A stretch of DNA of 64,000 bases, taken from Moringa oleifera. Taxonomy: Eukaryota > Streptophyta > Magnoliopsida > Brassicales > Moringaceae. Shown here piece by piece: positions 47,545-59,579 of this stretch (positions within the stretch are counted from its first letter, which is position 1; every line of letters starts with the position of its first letter). The position numbers were made by a program, and so were the translations under genes. Location: assembly GCA_021397835.1 (NCBI GenBank), contig JAJFZO010000184.1, positions 372,001 to 436,000 of the forward strand, given 5' to 3'. Under the pieces are notes generated by a model that did not search any database, had not been told where the DNA came from, and was given only the letters and a program-made list of their open reading frames with translations.

Positions 47545-49680
47545 TTCACCATAGTTAGCTATTGATTGGGTTCTTCTTTCAAGAAAGAACTAAAGAATGG
47601 ATTTTATTGCATTTTTTTATTTTTTTATTTGGTATGTTCTTCCCTTTTTTATATTATACTATGTTTTATTACTTTTTCTACTATTTTTATTTTTATTTTT
47701 TATGTCTTTGGTACTTTGTTGATGTTTTTCTTTTCCTTGGTTTTTAAATTTTAATTTTATTTTCTAATTTTATGCTATCCAACATTTATTGTCTTCTTGA
47801 TTTGTTGGATTTTCTCTATGTTCGATTAGTTTTTTAGTATTTTTTTAATTTTTTAGTTTTGTCTTTTTGTGTTGATTTGATTTTTTGAATTTTATGTTAT
47901 TTTTATATTTTAATTTATTTTATTTCTTAAATTTATTTTTGTGTTTTTATATTTTTCTTTGAAATTTTTCCATTTTATTAGACTTTTTAATTTATTTTCT
48001 TTATTTTTGATTTATTACTTTTTTTTGGCTTTTTTAAACCATCAACACAAATCAAAAAAATTTTGAATATACTTGTAGCTTTGCGATTTCATTTTTTTTG
48101 TTAATCTTTAAATTTTCAGAGAAATTTTTTTTAATAATATTCAAGGTTTAAAATATTTATGTTTTCAATTAAATTGAGTATTTTTAAATTTTTATTTTTA
48201 AATCAAAATTTATTCTATTTTTAAAAAATTATGACAAAATCAATTAGTAAATTAATTAATAAATCAAAATTTTGAATTGTAATATTTTTATTTTCTTGAC
48301 TTTCTATTTTGCATCTTATGAAGTTCATTTAAAAACTTGTAAATATTTTATAAAATATTGGCCGAAGTCAAAAAAAAAAAAGAATTTGTTGAGTCATGTA
48401 GCCATTTAAAGCAACATGAGCAAAGGCTAGATTGTTTTGTTTGGAGCTGCCAACATCAACATATAGACAATGCTTTGGAGACTAGATTTAGCAATGTTAT
48501 CTGTATTCATCCCAACTCTTCTTCACATTGTTACATATTTTTCTTGTGTTTTCTTCTTTATCCAAAAACCTATTTTGTTAATAAGAAGTTTGTATCTTGA
48601 AAAACCATGATAATGTTGAAACTAGAATACCATTATAACATTTTTCTATGCTAGTTGATATCTTTCTTTAGGTTACTTAAATTTATTAATTATTTATTAT
48701 TTTTTTCAAAAATTATTATATATTATCTTGTTGTAAAGAAGTTATTAAGGAGAATATGAAAACATCCTAATTGTACTTGAATGATGATCTTTCAGTGTCA
48801 TATGGGAATAATAGGTTCCAAGAAAATAAATTATTATTATTATTATTTAAAAATTATATTTTCTTCCATTAGTTTAAGCACTTGTTTTCCTTGATTTTTC
48901 TTTAGTAATTGTACGAAGCCTTGTATTTTTTTTTTAATATTTTCTTGATTTTACTAGATATTCTTTAGTTTTTTTTTTGGTTATCTTAGACTTTGTTTCA
49001 ATTTTTTTGATTTTCTTTAATTTTTCTTTAGTTTCTGTTGGTTTCAAAGATTTTTTGGCCTATATTTTTTATGCCATTTTTTTTTTTAGTTTTATTGATA
49101 ATGGCTTCTTTCAGATGTATTATCTTGATTTTGTTGAAGTTTTTTATTCTTTTTATTCTTATTTTTTTAGTTACTTTAGATTTTTTCTTACGTTTATTTA
49201 TATTTTTATTTTGTTGGGTATTTTAGTTTCATCCTCTTATTCTTTTCAGTGACTTTATTTTTATAGAATTTTTTAGTTTATCTAGTTTTATTTTATTTCT
49301 TTAATTTTTGAATATTTTTATGAAATTTTGGATTTTTTCTTTTTTAATGTTTTGTATGTTGCATTTTCTTTTGTGTTTTAAATTTTTTAAGTTTTATTGT
49401 AATTTATTTTTAAAAAATTAATGAACAAAGTTTGGACAATATCTACTACTGTAAAAACAGTTTTATATTATTTTTTTCTCATCTTCTTTTTTGACTACAA
49501 AAAATTTGTTATTTTAAAGTATAAATTTACCTAAAGTGATCTTATTTTTGTTGATTTTTTAATAATAAAAAATATAAATTCTAAATTATAAATAATTTTT
49601 ATAATTATTAGTTTTGACTACTTTAGTTCAGCAAAATAACAAATATTAAATACTACCAAATGGCAGCAATTTTGTTAGTT
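47545..49680 (-). repeat. Long inverted repeat, right arm (T-rich)
   Basis: The mirror of the left arm (see that entry). Open frames here (for example 47562-47747, 48977-49252) are F/Y/L/I-rich artefacts of T-rich DNA. A transcript crossing both arms could fold into a roughly 2-kb imperfect hairpin. Confidence 0.85.
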
Positions 49681-49689
49681 TATTAGTTT

Positions 49690-50510
49690 ATTTGTTTTTA
49701 TTTTTTATTTAAATTTTAAATTATATTTTATTTTCCACATATTTTTATTTATTTCTTTTAGATATTTTAATATTTTTGTTGTATTTTTAATTCTTTTTTA
49801 TGTTTATTTTATTGCATTCATAGCAAATTGAAATTATTTTTTTTAAATTTTTTCTTTAGAATATTAAATGATTCTTAAATTATTTTGTATTATTTTGTAT
49901 TTTTTATTGTAATTTTTTTTTCATATTTTGTGTTTTTTTCTTCTTTTTCTTCAATTTTTTATTTTGTTGAGTTTTTTGGATTTTATTCTTTATTTTATTT
50001 TATTTTATTACCTTTTTATGAATTTTTTGATGTATTTCTATTATTTTATTTTATTTCTTATTATTTTTTATTTTTATTTTTATTTTTATTTTTTATCATC
50101 TTTGGTGGTTTTCTTAATATTTCTTGTACTTATTCATTTCTTTGGTTTTGGTTTTTTCTTTTTAATTTTTTTGAATTTTGTTAGATTCAGTAATTATGCT
50201 TTTCTTGATTTGTTGGATTTTCTTATAGTTTACTTGATTTTTTTAAAACTATTTTATACCTTTTATCTGATTTTTTGAATTTCTGTACCACATTTAAATT
50301 TATTTTTTTATGGATTGTTTTTTTGTATTTATAAGATTTTCTTTAGAATTTCATTGTATCACCTTTTTCAATTCTCTTTTTTTACTCCTTGATTTATTCT
50401 ATTTTTTATGATTTTTTTCTTCAAAACATCAATACAAATTAAAATCATTTTTTAATATTTTACAAATTTTGAATTGTTTTGTTTTATTTTTATATTATAT
50501 TATTTTTTTT
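49690..50510. repeat. T-rich block, direct partial copy of the right arm
   Basis: The block 49890-50480 repeats in direct orientation the theme of 47600-48130: CTTGATTTGTTGGATTTTCT, GATTTTTTGAATTT and, at the end, CATCAATACAAATTAAAA where the inner copy has CATCAACACAAATCAAAA. Open frames here are low-complexity and not genes. Confidence 0.6.
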
Positions 50511-50599
50511 GTGGCTATAGATTAGTTTATAAATTGAGTGGAAGCGGAAGTGCTTGTCACTATAATTGATCAAAAGGCTTAGGATTTTGTATGAAGATC

Positions 50600-51275
50600 C
50601 ATCATATGTTGATTTGGAATATCCAAAGTAATAAGTGATAGATAATAGGCTTTAGTTCCAAGGGAGTAGATTTCAAAACCAATGCACCCATCTAAATATA
50701 AAACAAAAGTTCACAGCAATTGGTTATCCCTAAGCAAATTACCAAGCTAAAGTTACTAATTGAATTATCTTGCAAGTTTTAAAGATAAGGCTCGATGAAG
50801 CTAAGAGTACATAGGCCTAGGAGTGTAATATAGAATTATCAGTAAAACTACTATAAAGGAAATCTCATTTTCATAAACTTTTGGTACCGAAGCTGTGGTA
50901 CCTCTTGAAATTGGCCTTAATAGCTTCCAAACATGACACTTCCATGAACAAAATTCAGAATCCTTAAGAGCCAATTTGGGCCTCTTAGATAAAGCTCATG
51001 AAAAGGCTTGTATTCGAGAAGTGACTTATCATTAAAAAGTTGCTAATTTTTATCATAAGTAAGTTCGAGGAAAATAATTTATGGAAAGAGACTTGGTTCT
51101 CAAGAAGATTAGTGTTTCTAATCATCAAGAAGTTATTAAAAAATTTTCTTTTAAGTAGAAAGGACCTTATTTGGTTGCGGAGATTATCAAGCTTGGGTTA
51201 TACAAGCTCAAAACAAAGGAAGGAAATATGGGTTCAAGGACATGTAGTTTTGACAATTTGAGAAAGTTTTATCCT
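50600..51275 (+). pseudogene. Tat-type integrase C-terminal remnant
   Basis: Plus-strand pieces read FGTEAVVPLEIGL near 50885, LDKAHEKACIREVTYH near 50990 and KGPYLVAEIIKLGLYKLKTK near 51165, ending NLRKFYP near 51265. This is the end of a Ty3/gypsy (Tat) integrase. Stops and frameshifts are common. It abuts the T-rich repeat directly at its left; the rest of pol is missing. Confidence 0.8.
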
Positions 51276-51700
51276 TGAGATATGTTGGTTTATGTAAAAT
51301 GCAAATTCATAAAACGATATTGAATAAAAGAAAGTCTTTTTGCTCTAATTTGTGTTGATTATTTATTGTAATGTGAGGAATGATGGGAAAGAAGCAAAAG
51401 AAAAAATTAGATGCACTTTATGATGCAAGCACACTTAATCAATGGAATATGAAAGCAAAAATCAGATTAAACGCCTTATACGGCAAAAGAAATCAAAGGC
51501 TCTTGAGTAAAGCCAAAAAAATGTACCTAGGCAAGAGTTAGCGAAAAGCTCCATAAGGCAACAAATAGGAACAAAGCAAAAAGTCAAGGCAAACATAAAA
51601 GTACAAACCTTGAAAGGGCAAACAACATATCCATCCTCAAAAAGACACAACTAAAAATAGTAATCATAATAAAAAGAACCAACAAACTACTAGAAAACTT
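51276..51700. other. Spacer between integrase end and antisense ORF
   Basis: No domain recognised. It corresponds to the interval between pol and the antisense ORF of the Tat remnant. Confidence 0.35.
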
Positions 51701-51702
51701 GC

Positions 51703-52446
51703 TTATTCTTTCATTATTGTTTTTTCTTTACTTTTTACATAATCAATTGCTATTAATGGTGGAAGCGACTTAGGAAAACTTGGCTTAAGGATGATTGACG
51801 AAATAGTCTTGGAAATAGCAGCATCAAGAAGCTCAATCATAATTGAGGAACCACCTCCGACAACATTAGACCCATATGAAAAGAAAAAGAAGATGTAGCA
51901 ATGAGTCAAGATTCAAAAGAGAAATATATCAATAAACATGACTTAAACACGTACCTACAATAACAATCTTATCACCCAATGAAGGTTCTGAAGTAATAAT
52001 CCAAACTCCAACATTCAAAGTTGCATCGCCAGTGGCCAAGGTGTTAGTCTACTCCTTATTTCCTTCTCCCATTTTATTTTTCTCACCAAAGTTATCCTCA
52101 TTTTCCAAAAAGAAAAGTCCAGGTCTGAATATTTCTCTTTTAATTGGAATTTAAATTCATTCATAGATTGGTCATAAATGGCAATTGAATATGCAACATA
52201 TTTATTAGTAAACTTCTTAGACCTTTTACATAGTTTTCTGGCCTCTTTCCTAGTCCTTAGAACTAGACTGTTTTGATCTTTCTTCTTAGCAATCAACTTA
52301 TTCTCTAAACTCCACAGTCTAATTCTTGCAATCTTGTTTGCATCCCAATAAACCTTAAAGCTAAGCTTGATATAATCTAACTCATTTTGTAATTTTTTCA
52401 GCCACTCATTAGCAATTTCTTTACCATTCCTCAAAGAAGATAACAC
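51703..52446 (-). pseudogene. Antisense ORF of the Tat remnant, C-terminal coiled-coil part
   Basis: The minus-strand ORF 52446-52015 (143 codons) begins MLSSLRNGKEIANEWLKKLQ and is rich in K, E and L with heptad-like spacing, so probably a coiled coil. It contains KEKYSDLDFSFW, which resembles the conserved (F)PDLDLSFL near the end of plant gypsy-type antisense ORF proteins. Minus-strand sequence down to 51703 may be its tail. It lies just past, and opposite to, the plus-strand integrase end, matching the arrangement at 23.4-24.1 kb. Upstream minus-strand sequence to 53160 may hold the rest but is broken. Confidence 0.48.
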
Positions 52447-52449
52447 TCC

Positions 52450-53160
52450 TTTGTATTGTTAACCTCTCTCCGAAGAACTACAACCTCTTTCATCAAATCA
52501 CTCTTTTATTTCTTCATACTATTAATTTTTTTGAACTATAAATAATTTGATCCAACGTAACATTGAAAGTAAACAATGCCTATAATGAAAGTACAAATAA
52601 ATAAATAAGAAAACTAAAATTCATATTAATTGAAAATCAAGTTTTAATACACTAACACGTGTGAGTAAGCAAGCACCCTTTGTAGGTATTTTTGTGATAA
52701 ACGAGTTTTATTAACATGAAGGAGTATGCTCCAAGCAAATTATTCAAGAGTCATGGTATCATTGAGAACAAATTCAGAGTTCTTGCCCCTAAAACCAGAA
52801 ACATGTCTGGAATCTACAAATTTAGACCCACTTAGAGAAAAAAAACTCGTCCACCGGACATGGAGGACTCAGTATTGAGAATTCAATAGACTTAGCTAAG
52901 GATTGAAGACCTTTTTTTTTTTTTTCTTTTTTTTGAAACATCAAGTCATGTTAGGTAAGTGATGGAAAAGACCTTACATGGGGTTTCTTAGATGGTGGAC
53001 TAGAGGCAGATTTTAAAGAGATAGTCTTTTTTGTTAAGCTAGAATTGGATTCAGCTGTTTTTCTTTTTACAACTTCAAGTGAAATTTCGAAGCCATTGAA
53101 GATGGGAGAAAAAGAGTCTTACTCAAATCTTTGAAGACTTAAATTGAAAATGTATATTAT
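52450..53160. other. Degraded upstream part of the antisense ORF region
   Basis: Minus-strand Ser/Lys-rich pieces are visible but no frame stays open. The stretch is cut at 53160 by CACTA-3. Confidence 0.3.
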
Positions 53161-53189
53161 CAACACATAAATCCATTACTAAATTAAAA

Positions 53190-53410
53190 AATCTATCACT
53201 AAATTTTTTAGCGACAAATTAACAACAAATGAAATTAGTAATTAAAATTGTTATCATAAAAAAAAAAAACTAACGATTGAATTTTGTATCTATCGCTAGT
53301 TAGTGATAGATTCACAATCAATGTAAATATGTCGCTAAAATAGTGACAAATTAATATTTATAGCTAGTTTAATGACTATAGTAATCTGTCATTAAACTCA
53401 GTGGCTAAGC
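53190..53410. repeat. Left subterminal repeats of CACTA-3
   Basis: Modules TTTAGCGACAAATTA, ATCGCTAGTTAGTGATAG, TGTCGCTAAAATAGTGACAA and CTGTCATTAAACTCAGTGGC occur in both orientations. They match modules at 60430-60690 near the other end. Confidence 0.7.
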
Positions 53411-53976
53411 TACAAACTGATTAGCTTAATCCTATCAAATACGATAATAAACAGATATTAACAAAATTTATAAAGACAATGATATAAGGAACTAAAAATA
53501 GTAATTATAATTTATTTATGTGTTATTATCTACATAAATCTGTTGTCCACCTGAACTTTGCATACTCCATGAGCTATACATCCTAATAGCAGTAAGGCTA
53601 TAAGAAGCTGAAACTTGTGGAGATGGTGTAACTGTGTCCTTTTCTTCATCCTAGACATGTGAAAATGAAGATATAAATCATAGATCTCTCTCTCCAGGAT
53701 ACTCACCTCTCCTTTTGAGTTATCTCTTCCTCTGGAGTCACCTCATCTCCCTCGACTTCTCATCTAATCATGTTAATGAACTTGATAAAATTCAGTTAAT
53801 TTCATAAATTAATAAAAATTCAATAAAATTTTCCCTAAAAATCGATCTAAAACCCTCTAAAATACATGATGAAAAGACAATATAACAAATAACCAGTTCA
53901 ACACACATTTCTTATAATAGATTATATAAAACAGTAGATTAAATATTTTAAACAAAAAAATTTAAAAAATAAAACA

Positions 53977-56900
53977 TTAATCATCATGTTTAAGATCTCC
54001 TTCTTTCTCATCCTCTTCCTTCCCAGAATAGTTCTTAAAATCTGGCTCATCTGACATATTTTTTTTTTCTTTTTCATCAATATCTATTAATATCCCACTT
54101 GAGTCATTCAAGGATATAGGATGATTGTCCGTATCATTCTTAATTTGATGGACATCTCTCTCATCATCTTGAAAAAGAGTATCTTGGCTTGATCCATACA
54201 TCAAATTAAAGTCTGAAAGTTCAATGATAAACTTGACCTTTATCTTGCAAATAGCCCACCAATCACGCTTATTGCACCTTAAACTTGGATAAAGAATATA
54301 ATAAACTTAAGTTGCTTGTAAAGTTAAGACAAATGGCTTATACTTATTTAATCTCTTATGATTCATATCCACCAAATTATAAGATTTGTGTATTTTTGTG
54401 CCTACATTTGGTGTAGGATCAAACTATTCACATTTAAATAAAATAGTTATCTTATTTGATAATATAGGATATTCTAATTGTAACACTTCCATCAATATAT
54501 CGAAAGAGTTGCTTTCATCTGTATTATAATTAGACTCTTTAATGTAGGCTCCATTATTCATTGTAGCTATACTCAAACCATGTCTTTCAGTGTGAAATTT
54601 GTACCCATTTACATAGTAACCTGAGTGTGATTTCATCGACCTTAACGGACCTTTTGCAACATCATTAATAAAATTGTTATCAACAAAGTTTAGTGGATTA
54701 TGAACTTATAAATATTAAAAAATGAGTCATTTGACTACACTTACTAAAAAATGATTTAACCAAACAAGGAGTTAGATTACAAGTACGCATGTATAGATTA
54801 AACTAACTAGAAAATTAAAGCTCTAGCTGACTATCAACCTCACGATCAGTTATGTGTGGATAATGTTCACGTAATTGAGAAATATAAATCATACAAAATA
54901 TTAGTATGAAAAAAGAAAATCATTATCAAAGAATATTTTTTATGTGCGAATGACTACGTTAATTGCTATGATTAAGTTATGAAATATGTACTTTATGTAT
55001 GGCTCAACCTCAGGGCAATTCAACAAAACATATGTATGTGCGGCTTGATATTCTTTCTTTGTCAAGTATTTTGATTTTTCTTTTTCAAATGATCAACCAG
55101 CATTATTTAGTGATAATTTTTGATGTCGTGCATTGAAATGTGTTTCGAAGTAGTGTGAGCAAAATGATGATGCTTTTTCAACCAAATATGCAATGCATAT
55201 TGAGCCTTCTACTTTTGCTTTATTCTTAATGTTATTTTTTAACTTTCGTAAGTACTTATAATGATAATTAAGAATAATTAAATAATTAAGTGATTGAAAT
55301 GACATATTAATTATATCCAATTACGATTAGTACCTTTCGAATGGATACGTCCATTGATACTATATTGGATTAGTTATCTTTGCTTCATAGGCCAAGTGCA
55401 TCGTAAAATATTTTATCAAGTCAAAAAAACTTGAAGGAAATATATGCTCAAATTTACTTAAAATTGTAGGAATTTTATTCTCAAGTCGTTTCATATTTTC
55501 AATCCAAATGGTAGTTGATATAAGTTCTTTAAAAAAATGACCTAACTTTATTAATGCGTGCCATACATTAGTAGGCAATAACTCACAAAATGTGATAGAT
55601 AGTAATCGTTGCATAAAAACATGACAATCATGACCTTTTATCCCAAATAGCTTACGTTTCGTCATATCTACATACCTTGGCATTTTTGATATATATCCGT
55701 CAGAAAATCTTAAATTCTTCACCCACTCACACAATGCTTCTCTGCTAGCTTTGTCAAGGGTGTAATAAGCTTTAGGGTATTCTCCAGTTGTCACATTTCT
55801 TGCTAACTCAGAGCATCTAAAAATGCTTTTAAGTCTTCCCTTGACTTTGCATTATCCTTTGTCTTTCCTTCTACATTCATGACTGTGTTGAACACATTAT
55901 CAAACACATTTTTCTCTATGTGCATGACATCAAGATTATGTCATATTAAGTTGCTGCATCAATAAGGTAGATCCTAAAATTTGCTTTGTTTCTTCCAACC
56001 GCATGTCTTATAAATAAGATCATTTATCTGATCATATCCCATTTTTGTAACATTCTTTAGCCCTAATTGATTTATATTATGTAGTAATTCATATCTAGAT
56101 TTAATAGGAAAAGCTGCTCTTCTCATTATCCTATTCTTAATGAATACAGTTTTATTCTTCTGAAATAGATAATCTTTTGGTAAGAACTTACGATGGCTAG
56201 CAAATCAAGATTGCTTTCATCCGTTGGGAAAGGTAAATGTATTTAAATCTTGTCTACAGTAAGGATAAGCCAATCTTCCTATTGTACTCCATTCAAATAA
56301 CATGGAGTAGGCAAAAAAGTCACTAATGGTCCACATCAAAGCAATTTTTATGATAAAATATTTTTTTTATAAAAGATATCATATATAGGCATCGCAACCT
56401 TTCATAATATTTGTAACTCTGCTATCAATGGCTGCAAATAAACTTCTAATTTATCTTTTGGATTTATCGGTCCAGGAATGATTATAGTTAGGAATATGTA
56501 CTCCTCTTTCATGCACATCCATGGGGGTAAGTCATACAGCGTGATTATTACTAGCCATGAAGAATATTATTAATTTGACTGACTAAATAGTTGAAATCTA
56601 TTAATACTCAAACCTATTTTGACGTTCCTACATTCAGCAGCAAAAGATGGATGAGATGGATTCTAATGCATCCAAATAGGAGAGTCAGAGTAATGACTCA
56701 TTGCACTATCTTTAATCTCATGTTTTGCATGCCATATCATGTTCTTAACTATGGCTTCCAATGCATATAGTCTCTATAATGTGGATTGAGAGAAAAATAA
56801 TACATTTACTTATATAAAACAAGTGTTTTTTGTTTGTCAGATCCTCCTCTTCATCTTTTATAGCATAGATGATTGCAAAATTTACAAAAACTTAATTCAT

Positions 56901-57603
56901 TGTCCTCACCCCAGTATGTTATGCACTTGTTGTTACAAGAGTGAATCTTTTTAACCGGTAACTCCATATCTTGCAAGCATTTCTTTGTACTATAAAAATT
57001 CTCAATCATGAGATTATTGACTAGCATCATCTCTTTAATTAATTGGAAAATATCATTATAGTACCTTTTTGAAATATAATGTTTTGATTTTATCTTCAAC
57101 ATTCTAGCAACAGTAGATAATTGTGAATGATTTTGACACCCATCCCATAACTATTGATTAGCAACGTTCAACACATTATAAAAACATTGAGTGTCTAGAT
57201 TAAAGGATTTCTTTATGTGTTCGGGATTAAATTCTGGACCAATGGCATTTATTACCATTGTTTGGCATATATTAACTTCATGCACAGTGGTAGATCCTTC
57301 CCTGGCATAATATTCAGTTGCCTCGTTATTATAACTCTCATCGTTTTTCTCATGACAATTCCAAACATAATATCTTGGTACAAAATCCTATTTAGCCAAA
57401 TGATATCTAACCACATCAATAGTTTTATAACAACGTTTTTGACACTTTTCATGATTACATGAACACCTTATCTTATCTTCATCTATGAATATGAGTTGAC
57501 CACAAGCAAACGGAACAAAATGTTCCATAACATCCAAAAATTTCTCATTTAAAAATCTATCTATAAGCCTAAAGTACATTGACTAGCGATCTAATATACT
57601 CAT
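53977..57603 (-). pseudogene. TNP2 transposase (Transpos_assoc, Transposase_21, DUF4218, DUF4216), broken
   Basis: From ATG 57603 the minus strand reads MSILDR, a stop, then MYFRLIDRFLNEKFLDVMEH and RCSCNHEKCQKRCYK (Transpos_assoc). Transposase_21 follows: LVNNLMIENFYSTKKCL near 57.0 kb, ITYWGEDNELSFCKFCNH near 56.9 kb, VFIEPLIAELQIL near 56.45 kb, CGWKKQSKF near 56.0 kb, NLDVMHIEKNVFDN near 55.93 kb and NVEGKTKDNAKSREDLKAFL near 55.85 kb. DUF4218 gives KLFGIKGHDCHVFMQRLL (55.65 kb) and DUF4216 gives GYYVNGYKFHTERHG (54.62 kb) and LQLEYP. An acidic tail ends near 53977. All domains are present in order, but stops and frameshifts interrupt at least six places. TNP2 cleaves CACTA ends. Confidence 0.93.
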
Positions 57604-57609
57604 GTTTCT

Positions 57610-58190
57610 ATTTCTCAAGTAGTTCTAATTAAATTAGTTTCCACCAACTTGCCCCCTAAAAATTTCAATAATTTAAACACTTACTATCATGTAAAGTAAT
57701 CATTAAAAAATTTTGAGGACACATAAAGTGCATATGACTTATAATACGACTTGTTAAGTGTTTCATGCATGCTACCAAAACTTCAAAGATAAGTGGTATT
57801 ATACCATTCAAAAATGTACAATTATGTGAAGTATAATATAGTAACTGATTGTTCACTTCATTTTGTAAAAATTTCGGCAGCATTTCCCTATAGTTCTCTA
57901 CGTACATCATATGTATAAATATGAGTTAGTGTTTCTCATCGAAACACACGTTCATTTCCATTACTACGTACCCAAAGAATAAATAAGATATTGCATAAAA
58001 TTTTTATAAAATAAAATGCATAATAATCTACATATGTACTATGTATAAATATTACATTTCTGAACTGTCCAATCAAAACAATTCAAAAATTATTATTAAA
58101 TAATTTATTTTGATACACATACAAATATGTGACCTACAATAAATGTTTACTAATAATTCTCAAATATTGTATTTAAAGAATATGTGTGAA
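57610..58190. other. Region upstream of TNP2 in CACTA-3
   Basis: Possible leader intron of the minus-strand TNP2 gene. An 81-codon minus-strand ORF (57910-57665) has no recognisable motif, and I do not consider it a gene. Confidence 0.4.
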
Positions 58191-58199
58191 GTCTAACTT

Positions 58200-59000
58200 T
58201 CATAATTGTATCCATATTAATAATTAATATCTAATTAATTTAATTTTTTTAAAAATTAATTAAATTATTTATCGTATTTTAATTATAATATCTAATTAAA
58301 CTATTATCTAAATCTAACATAAACTAAAATTTGGTAATAAATAAAATTAAAAACTCTAAAACTTAATCAACATCTAATTAACTAATATAAATTTCATAAA
58401 AGTCTAACTTAATTATTTATCACAAATTATAATATTAAATTAAACTATTATTTAAATCTTGCATAAACTAAATTTATTTTAAAAAAATAAAATTTAACAA
58501 CTCCAAAATTTTATGTACATCTAAGAAAGTTAATTTTCATAAAAATCTAATTAATTAAATTATTTATGTCATGAAATTATAATGTAATTAAACTATTATC
58601 TATTTAATCAATAACAAATTAACTAATTTTATTCGCAAATAAAATTAACAACTACAAAATTTATTTAACATTTGACGAATTTAAATTTCATAAAAATCTA
58701 ATTAAATTATTTATCTCAAATTATATCCTAATTAAACTATTATCTATCTAATTTAATATAAACTAAATTTTTAATTAATCTATAAAATTAACAATTACAA
58801 AACTTAAATTATTTATCTTAAATTACAAAATAATTAAATTATTTTCTAAATAATCTAACATAAACTAAATTTATTAACAAATCAAATTAACAATTATAAA
58901 ATTTAATTAATATCTAACTAATTTAAATTTCATAAAAATCTAATTAAAATATTTATCTTAAATTACAATCAAATTCAACCATTACCTAATAATATACCAT
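58200..59000. repeat. AT-rich tandem array in CACTA-3 leader
   Basis: Five or six diverged copies of a unit of roughly 100-147 bp. Each contains AAACTATTATCTA, ACATAAACTAAATTTA, AACAACTACAAAATTTA and TTTCATAAAAATCTAATTAA-like pieces. The AAACTATTATCTA anchor recurs at about 58298, 58442, 58589, 58735 and 58836. It occupies the place of a leader intron of TNP2, like the smaller array in CACTA-B (17863-18208). Confidence 0.72.
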
Positions 59001-59141
59001 AAATAAATATCTTAAAACATAAAATAAATAACTAAAAAATCTATTTAAAATCTAAATAATTTTTATAATTATTAAATCTAATTATAATATTTGTATACAA
59101 GATTTTTCAACCATCAATAGCATCAATAAAAATTTCTACAA

Positions 59142-59530
59142 TTACCTACATAAATTATCAAGTGAAGAGAGTAACCTCGCACAGTGAAAGAGAATTTGAC
59201 TGTTCATAGTGGAGAAAATAGAGGAAGAAATAGCATAGACCAAGATGCTGAGCGGGGAAAGAGTGGTATAAGACAATGCGGGGAAAAGGAGTGGTGCTCG
59301 TGGGCGAAAAGAAAAAATTAAGGAATCAATGTCAATACATGTAGAGACAGCAAGAGAAATAAGGGAAAAGAGAGCTGGCGAAAGGAAAAAGATTAGCAAG
59401 CTGTATAGATAGATGCAGAGTTAGCAAGAGAATTAGGCGAAAAAGAAATGGTGCTCACGCAATAAAAAAAGGGTTTTAATTTATAATCTCTTAACGAAGG
59501 AACTGAGTGGTAGTCGCTAGAAGTGAAATC
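59142..59530 (-). other. CT-rich leader exon of the CACTA-3 TNP2 gene (probable)
   Basis: The minus strand is C/T-rich (for example CTTTTCCCCGCATTG) and ends in a TATGTAG|GTAATTG donor-like site at about 59148. CACTA-B has a similar CT-rich leader followed by a GT donor at 17765-17870. The 85-codon ORF read here is S/L/F-rich, a by-product of CT-rich sequence. Confidence 0.4.
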
Positions 59531-59579
59531 CAATGATCGAAGTCAAGTTTGTTTTCGACTTGATAGTGAAAGTAAAATC

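Noticed and set aside
46049..50278. Long F/Y/I/L-rich ORFs resembling membrane proteins
   Set aside because: They arise from T-rich (or A-rich, opposite strand) DNA of the inverted repeat. No conserved motif, and frames open on the T-rich strand only.
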